From contig CAVTNU010000004.1 in NCBI GenBank assembly GCA_963736175.1, positions 1-64,000 on the forward strand: a stretch of 64,000 bases of DNA. The letters are read 5' to 3'. The DNA comes from Rhodoblastus sp963736175. Lineage in GTDB: Bacteria; Pseudomonadota; Alphaproteobacteria; Rhizobiales; Beijerinckiaceae. This document shows, one piece after another, positions 8,753-17,962 of this stretch (positions are counted from its first letter, which is position 1; the number at the start of each line of letters is the position of its first letter). The notes under the pieces are model-generated. The model was not told the origin of the DNA and did not search any database. It saw nothing but the letters and a program-made list of their open reading frames with translations. A program made the position numbers and the translations under genes.

Positions 8753-9172
8753 TTTATCCAACCGCCTATTTCACACGATTTCGTGCGGAAGAGCCGGTTA
8801 ACACGGCGCGTCGGCAAAGGCGAGTTTTTTGAAATCCCCGCCCGGCGGCGCCAATCACAAAATTTCGGTTTTCCCTTCGCCGCGACGCGCTCAGAGCGCT
8901 TCCCGGCCAGCTTGACGCATTCTGCCGGAGAAATTTCGCGCTGCGGCCAGGAGATTGGCGTGGAGCGCATCGAGGATGCGGTCAAGCCGATCGACGCCGC
9001 AGCAGCGCGAAAGGTCCCGGCCCTTCGGGTTCGGTTTTGGCGGGCGCCCGGTTCATCGTCCGCCTCAACCGATGCCCAAGCATCGCTTTTCGGCGTCCAA
9101 TTTGCCGGATCGCCGCGCCAAAACCGAACAGAATGCTTCAATCTGACCGGGAAACGCTCTAATTTGCGGGCC
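8753..9172. other. 420-bp intergenic region, no gene seen
   Basis: This gap separates the divergent YfgM-like gene and trmFO. Reading frames through it are compositional shadows with no recognisable protein. No strong hairpin with a T-run was found. It presumably holds both divergent promoters, but I could not pick one out with confidence. Confidence 0.5.
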
Positions 9173-10588
9173 ATGTCGAACAACCCAATCCAGAAAAGCT
9201 CCGCCCCGCCCGTCCACATCGTCGGCGGCGGTCTGGCCGGCAGCGAAGCCGCCTGGCAAGTCGCCCGCCTCGGCGTTCCCGCGATCCTGCATGAAATGCG
9301 CCCCGAACGCGGCACCGACGCGCATAAAACAGAATTTCTGGGCGAACTCGTCTGCTCCAACTCCTTCCGCTCCGACGACGCGCAAGGCAACGCCGTCGGC
9401 GTACTGCACCGGGAAATGCGGGCGATGGAATCGCTCATTATGGCCTGCGCCGACGCCCATCAGGTGCCGGCCGGCGGCGCTTTGGCCGTCGACCGCGACG
9501 GGTTCGCGCTGGCGGTGACGCGGGCTCTGAAAGCCCATCCGCTGATCGAAATCCGGCGCGAGGAAATCGCCGGCCTGCCCTCGCCCGACTGGGACAATGT
9601 CATCATCGCCTCGGGGCCGCTGACCTCGCCGGCGCTGGCGCAGGCGATTGGCGAGACGACCGGCGAACAGGAACTGGCGTTTTTCGACGCCATCGCCCCG
9701 ATCGTCCATTTCGACAGCATCGACATGGACAAGGCCTGGTTTCAGTCGCGTTACGACAAACAGGGACCCGGCGGCACAGGCGCCGATTACGTCAACTGCC
9801 CGCTCGACCGCCAGACCTACGAAGCCTTTGTCGACGCATTGCTGGGCGGCGCCAAGACGCAGTTCAAAGACTTTGAAAAGACGCCCTATTTCGACGGCTG
9901 CCTGCCAATCGAGGTGATGGCCGAACGCGGCCGTGAGACGCTGCGGCACGGACCTATGAAACCGGTCGGCTTGACCAATCCGCACGACCCGACCGTGAAA
10001 CCCTATGCGATTGTTCAACTCCGCCAGGATAACGCACTGGGAACGCTTTATAATATGGTCGGTTTCCAGACCAAGCTGCTTTATGGCGAACAGGTTGCGA
10101 CCTTCCGCATGATACCCGGACTGGAGCGGGCCGAGTTCGCCCGGCTCGGCGGCCTGCATCGCAACACCTTCCTCAATTCGCCCAAGGTTCTCGACGTCAG
10201 CCTGCGCCTGAAAGCGCAGACGCGCCTGCGCTTTGCCGGCCAGATCACCGGATGCGAAGGTTATGTCGAGAGCGCCGCCGTCGGCCTGATCGCCGGGCGG
10301 ATGGCGGGCCTGGAGCGTCTTGGCCGACAATTGCCGCCGCCGCCGCCCACCACCGCCATCGGCGCGCTGCTCAATCACATCACCGGCGGCCATCTTGAGA
10401 CCATCGACAACGGCCCGCGCTCGTTCCAGCCGATGAACGTCAATTTCGGGCTGTTTCCGCCTCTCGACGTGTCGCCCAAATCGCCCGACGGCCGACGTCT
10501 GCGCGGACCGGAGAAGGCGCTCGCCAAGAAAAAGGCCCTGTCGGCGCGGGCCGCCGTCGATCTCGGCGAATGGCTGGAATCGAAGTGA
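9173..10588 (+). CDS. trmFO: Folate-dependent tRNA U54 methyltransferase TrmFO
   Basis: TrmFO is the FAD- and methylenetetrahydrofolate-dependent enzyme that makes ribothymidine at position 54 of tRNA. The 471-residue protein opens MSNNPIQKSSAPPVHIVGGG and has the dinucleotide site GGGLAGSEAAWQVARLG. Family signatures TEFLGELVCSNSFRSDDAQG, GPMKPVGLTNPHD and FAGQITGCEGYVESAAVGL follow. A long open frame extends upstream, but the ATG at 9173 gives the family N-terminus and follows AT-rich DNA. The C-terminal part has NVNFGLFPPL, also conserved. Confidence 0.96.
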   Translation: MSNNPIQKSSAPPVHIVGGGLAGSEAAWQVARLGVPAILHEMRPERGTDAHKTEFLGELVCSNSFRSDDAQGNAVGVLHREMRAMESLIMACADAHQVPAGGALAVDRDGFALAVTRALKAHPLIEIRREEIAGLPSPDWDNVIIASGPLTSPALAQAIGETTGEQELAFFDAIAPIVHFDSIDMDKAWFQSRYDKQGPGGTGADYVNCPLDRQTYEAFVDALLGGAKTQFKDFEKTPYFDGCLPIEVMAERGRETLRHGPMKPVGLTNPHDPTVKPYAIVQLRQDNALGTLYNMVGFQTKLLYGEQVATFRMIPGLERAEFARLGGLHRNTFLNSPKVLDVSLRLKAQTRLRFAGQITGCEGYVESAAVGLIAGRMAGLERLGRQLPPPPPTTAIGALLNHITGGHLETIDNGPRSFQPMNVNFGLFPPLDVSPKSPDGRRLRGPEKALAKKKALSARAAVDLGEWLESK

Positions 10589-10725
10589 CGGGGAAGTTGG
10601 CTAAGACGCAGAAAATACGGCGCGTTGACGCCGATCATGGCGATTTGCCGAGAAAGGATTAAGTCTACAGGTGAGGGTTCGGCCGAGACTGGCCGGAGCT
10701 TCCAACTCCGTTTAAGGAGACGATA

Positions 10726-11175
10726 ATGAAAAAGCTGGTCATTTCTCACGAAGCGTTCGTTTTTGTCGGCGATGGCCGCAAGGCGCTGTTCCTGCGCAAC
10801 GACGGCGATGAGAAGTTCCTGAATCTCAAGACCGAGCGCGTCTTCGTCGATGACAATCCGCCGACGCACGAGCAGGGAACCGACCGCCCCGGTCGCGCCT
10901 TCATGGGCGCCAACGCCAACGGACGCAGCGCGATGGAGTCAACTGACTGGCACGAAATCGAGGCGCATCGCTTTGTTCAAAAAGTCGCCACGGCGTTGGA
11001 GACGCTCGTGCGCGAACGCGCCGCGCCGGCGCTTGTCATTGTCGCGCCGCCGCAAACGCTGGCGGAACTGCGGACCGTCCTGCACGCCGACGTCAAGGCG
11101 CTGGTCGTTGCGGAGATCGACAAGGACCTGACCAAAATGCCGGTTTGGGAGATCGAAAAGCATCTCGTCGCGTGA
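10726..11175 (+). CDS. Host attachment family protein (PF10116-type)
   Basis: The 149-residue protein starts MKKLVISHEAFVFVGDGRKALF after a good ribosome site (AAGGAG). The motif NPPTHEQGTDRPGR and the final segment DLTKMPVWEIEKHL match the host attachment/AtsA family, which has an eRF1-like fold. The name comes from plant attachment work; the molecular function is not known. The gene stands alone between trmFO and the convergent uvrD gene. Confidence 0.8.
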   Translation: MKKLVISHEAFVFVGDGRKALFLRNDGDEKFLNLKTERVFVDDNPPTHEQGTDRPGRAFMGANANGRSAMESTDWHEIEAHRFVQKVATALETLVRERAAPALVIVAPPQTLAELRTVLHADVKALVVAEIDKDLTKMPVWEIEKHLVA

Positions 11176-11204
11176 ACGACGCGAAGGTCGGGGCGGTGGA
11201 AATT

Positions 11205-13619
11205 CTATCCGCGCGCCTCGACGAAACTGTCCAGCACGAGTTTACGCCCGGCCTTGTCGAAATCGATGGTCAGTTTGTTGCCGTCGACCGCCGCGACCGA
11301 GCCCGGGCCGAATTTGACATGAAAGACCCGCGCGCCCGGCGTGAACGTCGAAGTCGCCGTTGACTTGGCCATCACCTCGCCCTCGATCGTTAACGGCGCC
11401 TTGCGCCGCGACTGATCGAGCGGGCCGGGGTCGCGGGCGAACCCCGCGCCCTCGGCGCCCTGGCGCGCCTGCGCGCGCTTCCAGCCCGGCGTCGTATAAG
11501 TCGAGCTATAGGTATCCATGTTGGCGAAACGCGACTGCGCATAGCCGCCATAGGCGGAGCCGCTGGAGCGGCTGTCGGCGACTTCGACGTGATCGGGCGG
11601 CAGATCGTCAATGAATTGCGAAGGGATGGTCGTCTGCCAAAGCCCGTGAATGCGGCGATTGGTGGCAAAATAGATTTTCGCCCGGCGTTTGGCGCGCGTC
11701 ATCCCCACATAGGCGAGGCGGCGTTCTTCCTCGAGACCGGCGCGGCCGTTTTCATCGAGCGAACGCTGGTGCGGGAAAAGCCCATCCTCCCAGCCCGGCA
11801 GGAAAACCGTTTCGAACTCCAGGCCTTTGGCGGCGTGCAGCGTCATGATCGACACGCGTTCGCCGCCCTCCTTGTTGTCGACGTCCATCACCAGCGAAAC
11901 ATGTTCGAGGAAAGCGGCGAGGTCGGGAAACTCTTCCATCGAGCGCACCAGCTCTTTGAGGTTCTCCAGCCGGCCGGCGGCTTCCGCGGTGCGGTCCTTT
12001 TGCCAGAAATCGGTGTAGCCGGATTTATCGAGAATTTGTTCGGCCAGTTCGTAATGCGTTTTGGTCTCGACCAGCGACGACCAACGGGCGAAATCATTGA
12101 GCAGATCGCGCAAGACGGCGCGCTGCTTGGGTTTGATTTCCTCGGTCTCGACCAGCGCGCGAACGGCGACGGTCAGCGGTACAGCCCGCCGACGCGCCTG
12201 TTCGTGAACGATCTGCAGCGTCGCTTCGCCAAGCCCTCGTCTCGGAGTGTTGACGATGCGCTCGAACGCCAGATCGTCGGACGGCTGCGCGACGACGCGC
12301 AGATAGGCGAGCGCGTCGCGAATCTCGAGCCGTTCGTAAAAGCGCGGACCGCCGATCACCTTGTAAGGCAAGCCAAGCGTGATGAAACGCTCTTCGAATT
12401 CGCGCATTTGGAACGAAGCGCGCACAAGAATGGCGATCTCGTCGAGGCTATGGCCCTGGCGCTGCAACTGCTCGATGTCTTCGCCGATGTTGCGGGCTTC
12501 CTCCTCGCTGTCCCAGACGCCGGAAACGCTTGGTTTTTCGCCAAGCTCGCCGTCTGTGAACAGGGTTTTGCCGAGACGATCCCTGTTGTGAGCGATCAGA
12601 TGCGACGCCGCGCTCAGAATATGGCCGGTCGAGCGATAATTGCGTTCAAGCCGGACAACCTTGGCGCCGGCGAAATCCTTCTCGAAGCGCAGGATATTGT
12701 CGACGTCGGCGCCGCGCCAGCCGTAGATCGATTGATCGTCATCGCCGACACAACAGATATTGTTGCGCGCCTCCGGCTCGCTGCCGCGCGCCAGCAGACG
12801 CAGCCAGAGATATTGGACGACATTGGTGTCCTGATATTCGTCGACAAGGATATAGCGGAAGCGCTGCTGATATTCGCGCAGGACGTCGGGATTTTCGCGC
12901 AGCAGACGCAGCGACTCGAGCAGGAGATCGCCGAAATCCGCGGCGTTGAGAATTTTCAGCCGTTCCTGATAGAGGGCGTAAAGCCTGCCGCCCTTGCCAT
13001 TGGCGAAAGCCTGCGCTTCGCCGGCGGGAACCTGCGTCGGGCTGAGGCCGCGATTTTTCCAGTTGTCGATCAGATAGGCGAGCGTGCGCGCGGTCCAGCG
13101 CTTGTCGTCGATGTCCTCGGCCTGCAGGACTTGTTTGAGCAGGCGGATCTGATCATCCGTGTCGAGGATGGTGAAATTGGATTTGAGCCCGACGAGTTCG
13201 GCGTGGCGGCGCAGGATTTTCGTCGAAATGGCGTGGAACGTGCCAAGCCAGGCCATGCCTTCGGCGCCGGGACCGGCGAGAGCGGCGATGCGCTCCTTCA
13301 TTTCGCGCGCCGCCTTGTTGGTGAAGGTGACGGCCAGAATCTGGTGCGGCCGCGCCCGCCCCGAGGCGACAATATGCGCGATGCGGGACGTCAGGACGCG
13401 GGTTTTCCCTGTGCCGGCGCCGGCGAGAACCAGCACCGGACCGTCGAGCGCCTCGACCGCTTCGCGCTGTTCGGGGTTGAGCGCGGCGAGCCAGCGCGGC
13501 GAGCCCATCGCCGCGGACTGCGCCCGCGCGGCGAGGCCGCCGGCGCGCGGGCCTTCCCAATCCGCGCCGGACTTGGGCGCGGTTTCTTCAAAACCGTCGG
13601 TGTTGAATGGGTCGGACAA
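11205..13619 (-). CDS. uvrD: UvrD/PcrA-type DNA helicase
   Basis: This superfamily 1A 3'-5' helicase acts in nucleotide excision and mismatch repair. The 804-residue protein has Walker A AGAGTGKT at residues 66-73, motif Ia TFTNKAAREMKER, motif II LVDEYQDTN, motif III GDDDQSIYGWRGA, motif IV VRLERNYRS and motif VI YVGMTRAKRR. A C-terminal Tudor-like module (GARVFHVKFGPGSV) binds RNA polymerase in relatives. The start is TTG at 13619; the next ATG is at 13508, but the intervening residues, including GLAARAQ, are conserved in this lineage. The gene converges on the host-attachment gene. Confidence 0.93.
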   Translation of the reverse strand: MSDPFNTDGFEETAPKSGADWEGPRAGGLAARAQSAAMGSPRWLAALNPEQREAVEALDGPVLVLAGAGTGKTRVLTSRIAHIVASGRARPHQILAVTFTNKAAREMKERIAALAGPGAEGMAWLGTFHAISTKILRRHAELVGLKSNFTILDTDDQIRLLKQVLQAEDIDDKRWTARTLAYLIDNWKNRGLSPTQVPAGEAQAFANGKGGRLYALYQERLKILNAADFGDLLLESLRLLRENPDVLREYQQRFRYILVDEYQDTNVVQYLWLRLLARGSEPEARNNICCVGDDDQSIYGWRGADVDNILRFEKDFAGAKVVRLERNYRSTGHILSAASHLIAHNRDRLGKTLFTDGELGEKPSVSGVWDSEEEARNIGEDIEQLQRQGHSLDEIAILVRASFQMREFEERFITLGLPYKVIGGPRFYERLEIRDALAYLRVVAQPSDDLAFERIVNTPRRGLGEATLQIVHEQARRRAVPLTVAVRALVETEEIKPKQRAVLRDLLNDFARWSSLVETKTHYELAEQILDKSGYTDFWQKDRTAEAAGRLENLKELVRSMEEFPDLAAFLEHVSLVMDVDNKEGGERVSIMTLHAAKGLEFETVFLPGWEDGLFPHQRSLDENGRAGLEEERRLAYVGMTRAKRRAKIYFATNRRIHGLWQTTIPSQFIDDLPPDHVEVADSRSSGSAYGGYAQSRFANMDTYSSTYTTPGWKRAQARQGAEGAGFARDPGPLDQSRRKAPLTIEGEVMAKSTATSTFTPGARVFHVKFGPGSVAAVDGNKLTIDFDKAGRKLVLDSFVEARG

Positions 13620-13712
13620 GATTTTGGCGCCAAAGGATACGAGAACGAATCGCTAGCGCCAATGTGGGGCGTCAATAGGGCCGTGTCGACCCTCGACCGG
13701 CGAGGCGGCCGA

Positions 13713-13928
13713 TCAGGCCTTTTTCAAAAAGGCCGTTTTCAGCACCAGACCCTTGACCTTGTCGGTGCGCCCTTCGATCTCGTCCGGATCGTCGGTCAGA
13801 TGAATGCCGCGCACCACCGTGCCGCGCTTGAGCACGGTGGACGACCCCTTGACCTTGAGGTCCTTGATCAGCGTGACGTTGTCGCCTTCGTTCAGAATTG
13901 CGCCGTTGGAATCCCTGGTCTCGCTCAT
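13713..13928 (-). CDS. PhnA-domain protein (YjdM-like), short form
   Basis: The 71-residue product (MSETRDSNGAILNEGDNVTL, then IKDLKVKGSS and a basic turn) is the C-terminal PhnA domain, an SH3-like fold. It lacks the N-terminal zinc ribbon of longer YjdM proteins. The name refers to alkylphosphonate use, but the domain has no proven role there. The gene is probably monocistronic. Short stand-alone versions are common in alphaproteobacteria. Confidence 0.8.
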   Translation of the reverse strand: MSETRDSNGAILNEGDNVTLIKDLKVKGSSTVLKRGTVVRGIHLTDDPDEIEGRTDKVKGLVLKTAFLKKA

Positions 13929-14026
13929 TGTGCCCCCAACTCGGGCGCGCGCCCCGTCCGCCGAAGGGCTTAGCCTCTCCGGCGGGGATTTGTCCAGACG
14001 AGCGAGCCGACGCCGCGCGCCAACGA

Positions 14027-14284
14027 CTATTTGTGGCCGAACGCCGGCCCCGACAAGAAATCGGCGTTGGCGTCATGTTCGCGCCAGTAGCGGGCGCGCA
14101 GTCGCGGCGCGATTTCCCAGGCGATCGGCGCCGACAACACCATGGTGATCGCCACCACCCATGGCATCAGGGTCATCGCTATGGCGGACAGAGGCGTCGC
14201 CAGAACGAGAACCGCCCCGACGCCGAACATTATCGCCTGAACCATGAGATAGACCATTGCAGCAATCGTAAAGCGAATGGACAT
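14027..14284 (-). CDS. Small two-helix membrane protein
   Basis: An 85-residue protein starting MSIRFTIAAMVYLMVQAIMF has two hydrophobic helices (about residues 8-30 and 36-58), then a basic cytoplasmic-looking tail RLRARYWREHDANADF. An upstream in-frame start adds 25 unlikely residues, so 14284 is chosen. I do not recognise a function. It lies between the PhnA-like gene and the zinc transporter permease, on the opposite strand to the latter. Confidence 0.6.
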   Translation of the reverse strand: MSIRFTIAAMVYLMVQAIMFGVGAVLVLATPLSAIAMTLMPWVVAITMVLSAPIAWEIAPRLRARYWREHDANADFLSGPAFGHK

Positions 14285-14473
14285 AACAGCCTCCGATCGT
14301 TGAAATGCAGGCCAGACGCGCCAACACAACATCGTCCCGGCGCGGCTGACCGCCTGCAACCGTCACTCCACCACGAGAATTTGGCGAGCTGATGTTCAGA
14401 GCATGTTGTTCGTAAAGTTGCGTCCGCCCGAGCGAAAACATGACAGCGCCGCCGCGTCGGGCTAAACAGCTGC

Positions 14474-15343
14474 ATGGTCCACGCCGCGCTGTTCGCCCCT
14501 TTCGCCGATTATGAATTCATGCGCCGCGCCCTGGTCGGCGCCTGCGCGCTGGCGTTGGCGGGCGCCCCGCTCGGGGTTTTCCTGATTCTGCGGCGGATGT
14601 CGCTTTCGGGCGACGCTATGGCGCACGCCATATTGCCCGGCGCGGCGATCGGCTATCTGATCGCCGGCCTTTCGCTGCCCGCCATGACGATCGGCGGCGT
14701 CATCGCCGGCTTCGCCGTCGCCATCGGCTCAGGCGCGATCGCCCGCGCGACGGTGTTGCGCGAGGACGCCTCGCTCGCCGCCTTCTACCTGATTTCCCTG
14801 GCCTTGGGCGTCGTCATTGTGTCGCTGCGCGGCTCCAACGTCGATCTTCTGCATGTGCTGTTCGGCAGTGTTCTGGCGCTCGACAACGCGACCATGATCC
14901 TGCTCGCCGCCATCGCCAGCGTCACCTTGTTCGGCCTCGCCTTGATCTACAGGCCGCTGGTGTTGGAAACGCTCGATCCGGCCTTCCTCGCCTCCGTCAG
15001 CAACGCCGGCGTCTTCACCCATACCGCCTTTCTGGCTTTGGTGGCGCTCAATCTGGTGGCCGGCTTCCAGGCGCTCGGCACCCTGCTGGCGGTCGGCATG
15101 ATGATGCTGCCGGCGGCCTCGGCGCGGCTGTGGACGCAGAACATTTCCGGCATGATCGCGCTCGCCGCCGCGCTGGGCGTCGCAGGCGCCTACGCGGGCC
15201 TGCTGGCGTCCTATCATTGGCGGTTGCCGTCCGGCCCGGCGATCATCCTGGCCTGCGGAATCCTCTACGTCCTGTCCTTGATTTTCGGCCCGGTCGGCGG
15301 CGTCTTTCGCGCCCGCACGCCGCGTCGGCACCTCGAAGCGTGA
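14474..15343 (+). CDS. znuB: Zinc/manganese ABC transporter permease (ABC-3 family)
   Basis: The 289-residue protein is a hydrophobic ABC-3 permease with eight or more membrane segments and the family motif RRMSLSGDAMAHAILPGAAI near residues 40-60. ZnuB moves zinc across the inner membrane together with an ATPase and a periplasmic binding protein. The adjacent zur gene and nearby binding-protein gene support zinc as substrate. Unusually, no ATPase gene lies next to it on either side; it must be encoded elsewhere. Manganese is the main alternative substrate. Confidence 0.85.
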   Translation: MVHAALFAPFADYEFMRRALVGACALALAGAPLGVFLILRRMSLSGDAMAHAILPGAAIGYLIAGLSLPAMTIGGVIAGFAVAIGSGAIARATVLREDASLAAFYLISLALGVVIVSLRGSNVDLLHVLFGSVLALDNATMILLAAIASVTLFGLALIYRPLVLETLDPAFLASVSNAGVFTHTAFLALVALNLVAGFQALGTLLAVGMMMLPAASARLWTQNISGMIALAAALGVAGAYAGLLASYHWRLPSGPAIILACGILYVLSLIFGPVGGVFRARTPRRHLEA

Positions 15344-15346
15344 GCG

Positions 15347-15760
15347 TCAGCCGCCTTTCGCGCAATCGGCGCAAAGCCCCTCAATTTCTACGGCGATACG
15401 CTCGGCGGCGAAGCCGCTCGACGCGGTCGTCCGCGCCAGACTCAATTCAACCTCGGCGTCGTCGAATTCCTGCGTCTTGCGGCAGTTGCGGCAGATCATG
15501 AAGCCAGCCCCGTGGCCGTGGCCGCAATCGGCTTGCCGGCGATGACAGGCGACATAAGCGTTTTGCGTTTCGAGCCGGTGGACAAGGCCTTCGTCGACGA
15601 GTTTTCGCAAGGCGCGATAGACCGTCGGCGGGCTGAGGCGGACCATCCCGCGCATGCCCTCGATCACATCATAAGCCGACATCGGCCTGACCGAGCGCGC
15701 CAGCAAATCGCCGATGCGCTTTTGCATTTCATTCAAAGGCGGCGGCGTTCTGGAGGGCAT
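15347..15760 (-). CDS. zur: Zinc uptake regulator, Fur family
   Basis: The 137-residue protein has the Fur winged helix (VRLSPPTVYRALRKLVDEGL). It also has the structural zinc cysteines in pairs (ICRNC and LCADC) and a His-rich GHGHG segment for the regulatory metal. The Zur assignment over Fur or Mur comes from flanking zinc transport genes and the palindrome directly upstream. It is transcribed away from znuA and converges on znuB with three bases between the stops. With zinc bound it should repress the cluster and itself. Confidence 0.88.
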   Translation of the reverse strand: MPSRTPPPLNEMQKRIGDLLARSVRPMSAYDVIEGMRGMVRLSPPTVYRALRKLVDEGLVHRLETQNAYVACHRRQADCGHGHGAGFMICRNCRKTQEFDDAEVELSLARTTASSGFAAERIAVEIEGLCADCAKGG

Positions 15761-15780
15761 GGAGCGAAACTTTCCTTGAC

Positions 15781-15796
15781 GTATGTTATAACATAC
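15781..15796. promoter_or_regulatory. Perfect 16-bp palindrome, likely Zur box
   Basis: GTATGTTATAACATAC is a perfect palindrome 21 bases upstream of zur and 64 bases upstream of znuA. It matches the AT-rich dyad with central GTTATAAC seen at alphaproteobacterial Zur operators. A possible -35 element TTGACG at 15776-15781 overlaps its left edge on the plus strand, so a bound repressor would block polymerase. One site could control both divergent genes. Confidence 0.8.
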
Positions 15797-15859
15797 GAAC
15801 TATCATGGCCGGTGAAAAGTGGGATTTGCCCCTGCCCTGACGGAGGATCGGGAACGTCG

Positions 15860-16777
15860 ATGCAAAGGAAAAACCTGTTCGGCTCATTGGCGGCCTGCGC
15901 ATTCTGGCTGGCCTTCTCGCCATGGCCGGCGCGAGCGGAGCAAGCCCCGCATAAAATCGAGGTCGTCGCCACCTTTTCAATTCTTGCCGACCTGACCCGT
16001 CAGATCGGCGGCGACAAGGTCGAAGTCACGGCTCTGGTCGGACCCAACGGCGACGTGCATGTCTATCAGCCCAGCCCCAATGACGCCAAACGGCTGGCGC
16101 AGGCCGGGATGATCGTCGTCAACGGCCTGAAACTGGAGGGTTGGATCGACCGCCTGATCGCGGCGAGCGGCGCCAAGGCGCCTGTCGTTGTCGCCGCCAG
16201 AGGCGTCGTCCCGCGTGTCGCGACCGGCGACCAGGATGAAAACCACAGCGGTATTGATCCGCACGCCTGGCAGTCCGTGGCCAACGCCAAAATTTACGTC
16301 GCCAATATTTTGGCCGGCCTGATCGACGTCGACGCGGCCGACGCCGAGACTTTTCGCGCCCGCGCCAAGGCTTTCGAGGCGGAACTGGACCGACTCGATC
16401 TGGAGGTGAGGCAGGCCGTCGAGAAAATCCCGGCGCGGAAGCGCAAGATCATCACTACCCACGACGCTTTCGGCTATTTTGGCCAAGCCTATGGCTTCGC
16501 CTTTCTCGCGCCGCAGGGATTGTCCACCGAAACCGAGCCCTCAGCCGCCGACGTGGCGCGACTGATCAACCAGATCAAACGGGAAAAGGCGCCGGCCGTG
16601 TTTCTGGAAAATGTCTCCGACCCGCGCATGATGCAGCGCATAGCGGCGGAAACCGGCGCAAAGATCGGCGGCGAACTGTTTTCCGACCAGCTTTCGCCGC
16701 CCGACGGGCCGGCGGGGACTTACATTGATATGATGCGTCACAATATAAGGGAGCTGACCAAGGCCCTGGCCCGGTAA
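15860..16777 (+). CDS. znuA: Periplasmic zinc-binding protein of ABC transporter
   Basis: The 305-residue cluster A-I binding protein has a signal peptide (MQRKNLFGSLAACAFWLAFS, then PWPARA). Likely metal ligands lie in GDVHVYQPSP (His), GIDPHAWQSV (His) and ITTHDAFGYF (His), with a C-terminal acidic residue. The His/Asp-rich flexible loop of many ZnuA proteins is reduced to a short DENHSG. The ATG at 15860 follows CGGAGG and gives a good signal peptide. It lies under the Zur palindrome and 36 bases before the COG0523 gene, so the two are probably one operon. Confidence 0.88.
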   Translation: MQRKNLFGSLAACAFWLAFSPWPARAEQAPHKIEVVATFSILADLTRQIGGDKVEVTALVGPNGDVHVYQPSPNDAKRLAQAGMIVVNGLKLEGWIDRLIAASGAKAPVVVAARGVVPRVATGDQDENHSGIDPHAWQSVANAKIYVANILAGLIDVDAADAETFRARAKAFEAELDRLDLEVRQAVEKIPARKRKIITTHDAFGYFGQAYGFAFLAPQGLSTETEPSAADVARLINQIKREKAPAVFLENVSDPRMMQRIAAETGAKIGGELFSDQLSPPDGPAGTYIDMMRHNIRELTKALAR

Positions 16778-16813
16778 TCGGCGCAACGTCCTTAATCGGC
16801 TAACGGAGACCAA

Positions 16814-17956
16814 ATGTCCGACAAAACGCCCGTCACCGTCCTCACCGGCTATCTCGGCGCCGGCAAGACCACTTTGCTCAATCGGATTCTCAGCGAGGAC
16901 CACGGCAAGAAATTCGCTGTGATCGTCAACGAATTCGGCGAAATCGGCATCGACAACGACCTCGTCGTCGGCGCCGACGAGGAAGTGTTCGAAATGAACA
17001 ACGGCTGCATTTGCTGCACGGTGCGCGGCGATCTCATCCGCATTATCGAGGGACTGATGAAGCGCAAGGGGCGTTTCGACGCGATTATCGTCGAAACGAC
17101 GGGCCTCGCCGATCCGGCGCCAGTGGCGCAGACCTTTTTCGTCGACGCCGACGTCGGCAATCAGGCGCGCCTTGACGCCGTCGTCACGGTCGCCGACGCC
17201 AAATGGCTCTCCGCCCGGCTCAAGGACGCGCCGGAAGCGAAAAACCAGATCGCCTTCGCCGACGTCATCTTGCTCAACAAGACCGATCTGGTCACGTCCG
17301 CCGAGCTGGAGGAGGTCGAAGCGCGCATCCGCGGCATCAACCCCTACGCCAAGCTGCACCGCACGCAGAAATGCGCCGTGCCGCTGGACGCGGTGCTCGG
17401 TCGCAACGCCTTCGATCTCGACCGCATTCTCGAACTGGAGCCGGATTTTCTTCAGGTCGACGAACACGACCACCACGATCATGACCATCACGGGCATAAA
17501 CATCACGGGCACGGCCATCATCACGATGATCACGGCCACAAGCATGATGAATCCTGCGGCCCCGATTGCGGCCACGACCATCACGGCCACGGGCACGGCG
17601 ATCATGGACATGACGGCCACAAACATGGCCATAAGCACGGCCCGAAAGTCTATCACGACGAGGAGATGCAGTCGGTCGCCGTCGTCGTCGACGGCCCGGT
17701 CGATCCGGACAAGTTCATGCCGTGGATTTCCGAACTGACGCAGCGCGAAGGCCCGAGCCTGTTGCGGACAAAAGGTATCCTGGCTTTCCCGGACGAGCCG
17801 AAGCGCTACGTGTTCCAGGGCGTGCACATGATTCTCGACGGGGATCTGCAACGCGACTGGAAGCCCGACGAAAAACGCAACAGCCGCATCGTCTTTATCG
17901 GCCGCAAGCTGAAGGCGGACGAATTGCGCGAAGGCTTCAAGGCCTGCGCCGCGTAA
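16814..17956 (+). CDS. COG0523 (CobW/ZNG1-like) GTPase with His-rich insert
   Basis: This G3E-family GTPase probably delivers zinc to client enzymes when zinc is scarce. The 380-residue protein has Walker A GYLGAGKTT at residues 11-19, the metal-binding CxCC motif in NNGCICCTVRGDL near residue 65, Walker B ETTGLADP and the NKTD base-recognition motif. Residues about 216-279 are a striking His/Asp/Gly-rich stretch that also contains a CGPDCG pair. A C-terminal CobW_C domain ends near residue 375. Context with znuA and zur favours a zinc chaperone over cobalamin synthesis or nitrile hydratase activation. Confidence 0.9.
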   Translation: MSDKTPVTVLTGYLGAGKTTLLNRILSEDHGKKFAVIVNEFGEIGIDNDLVVGADEEVFEMNNGCICCTVRGDLIRIIEGLMKRKGRFDAIIVETTGLADPAPVAQTFFVDADVGNQARLDAVVTVADAKWLSARLKDAPEAKNQIAFADVILLNKTDLVTSAELEEVEARIRGINPYAKLHRTQKCAVPLDAVLGRNAFDLDRILELEPDFLQVDEHDHHDHDHHGHKHHGHGHHHDDHGHKHDESCGPDCGHDHHGHGHGDHGHDGHKHGHKHGPKVYHDEEMQSVAVVVDGPVDPDKFMPWISELTQREGPSLLRTKGILAFPDEPKRYVFQGVHMILDGDLQRDWKPDEKRNSRIVFIGRKLKADELREGFKACAA

Positions 17957-17962
17957 ACCGGC

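Noticed and set aside
7931..9172. Long 5' extension of the trmFO frame
   Set aside because: The extension crosses der and the YfgM-like gene on the opposite strand; the ATG at 9173 gives the family N-terminus.
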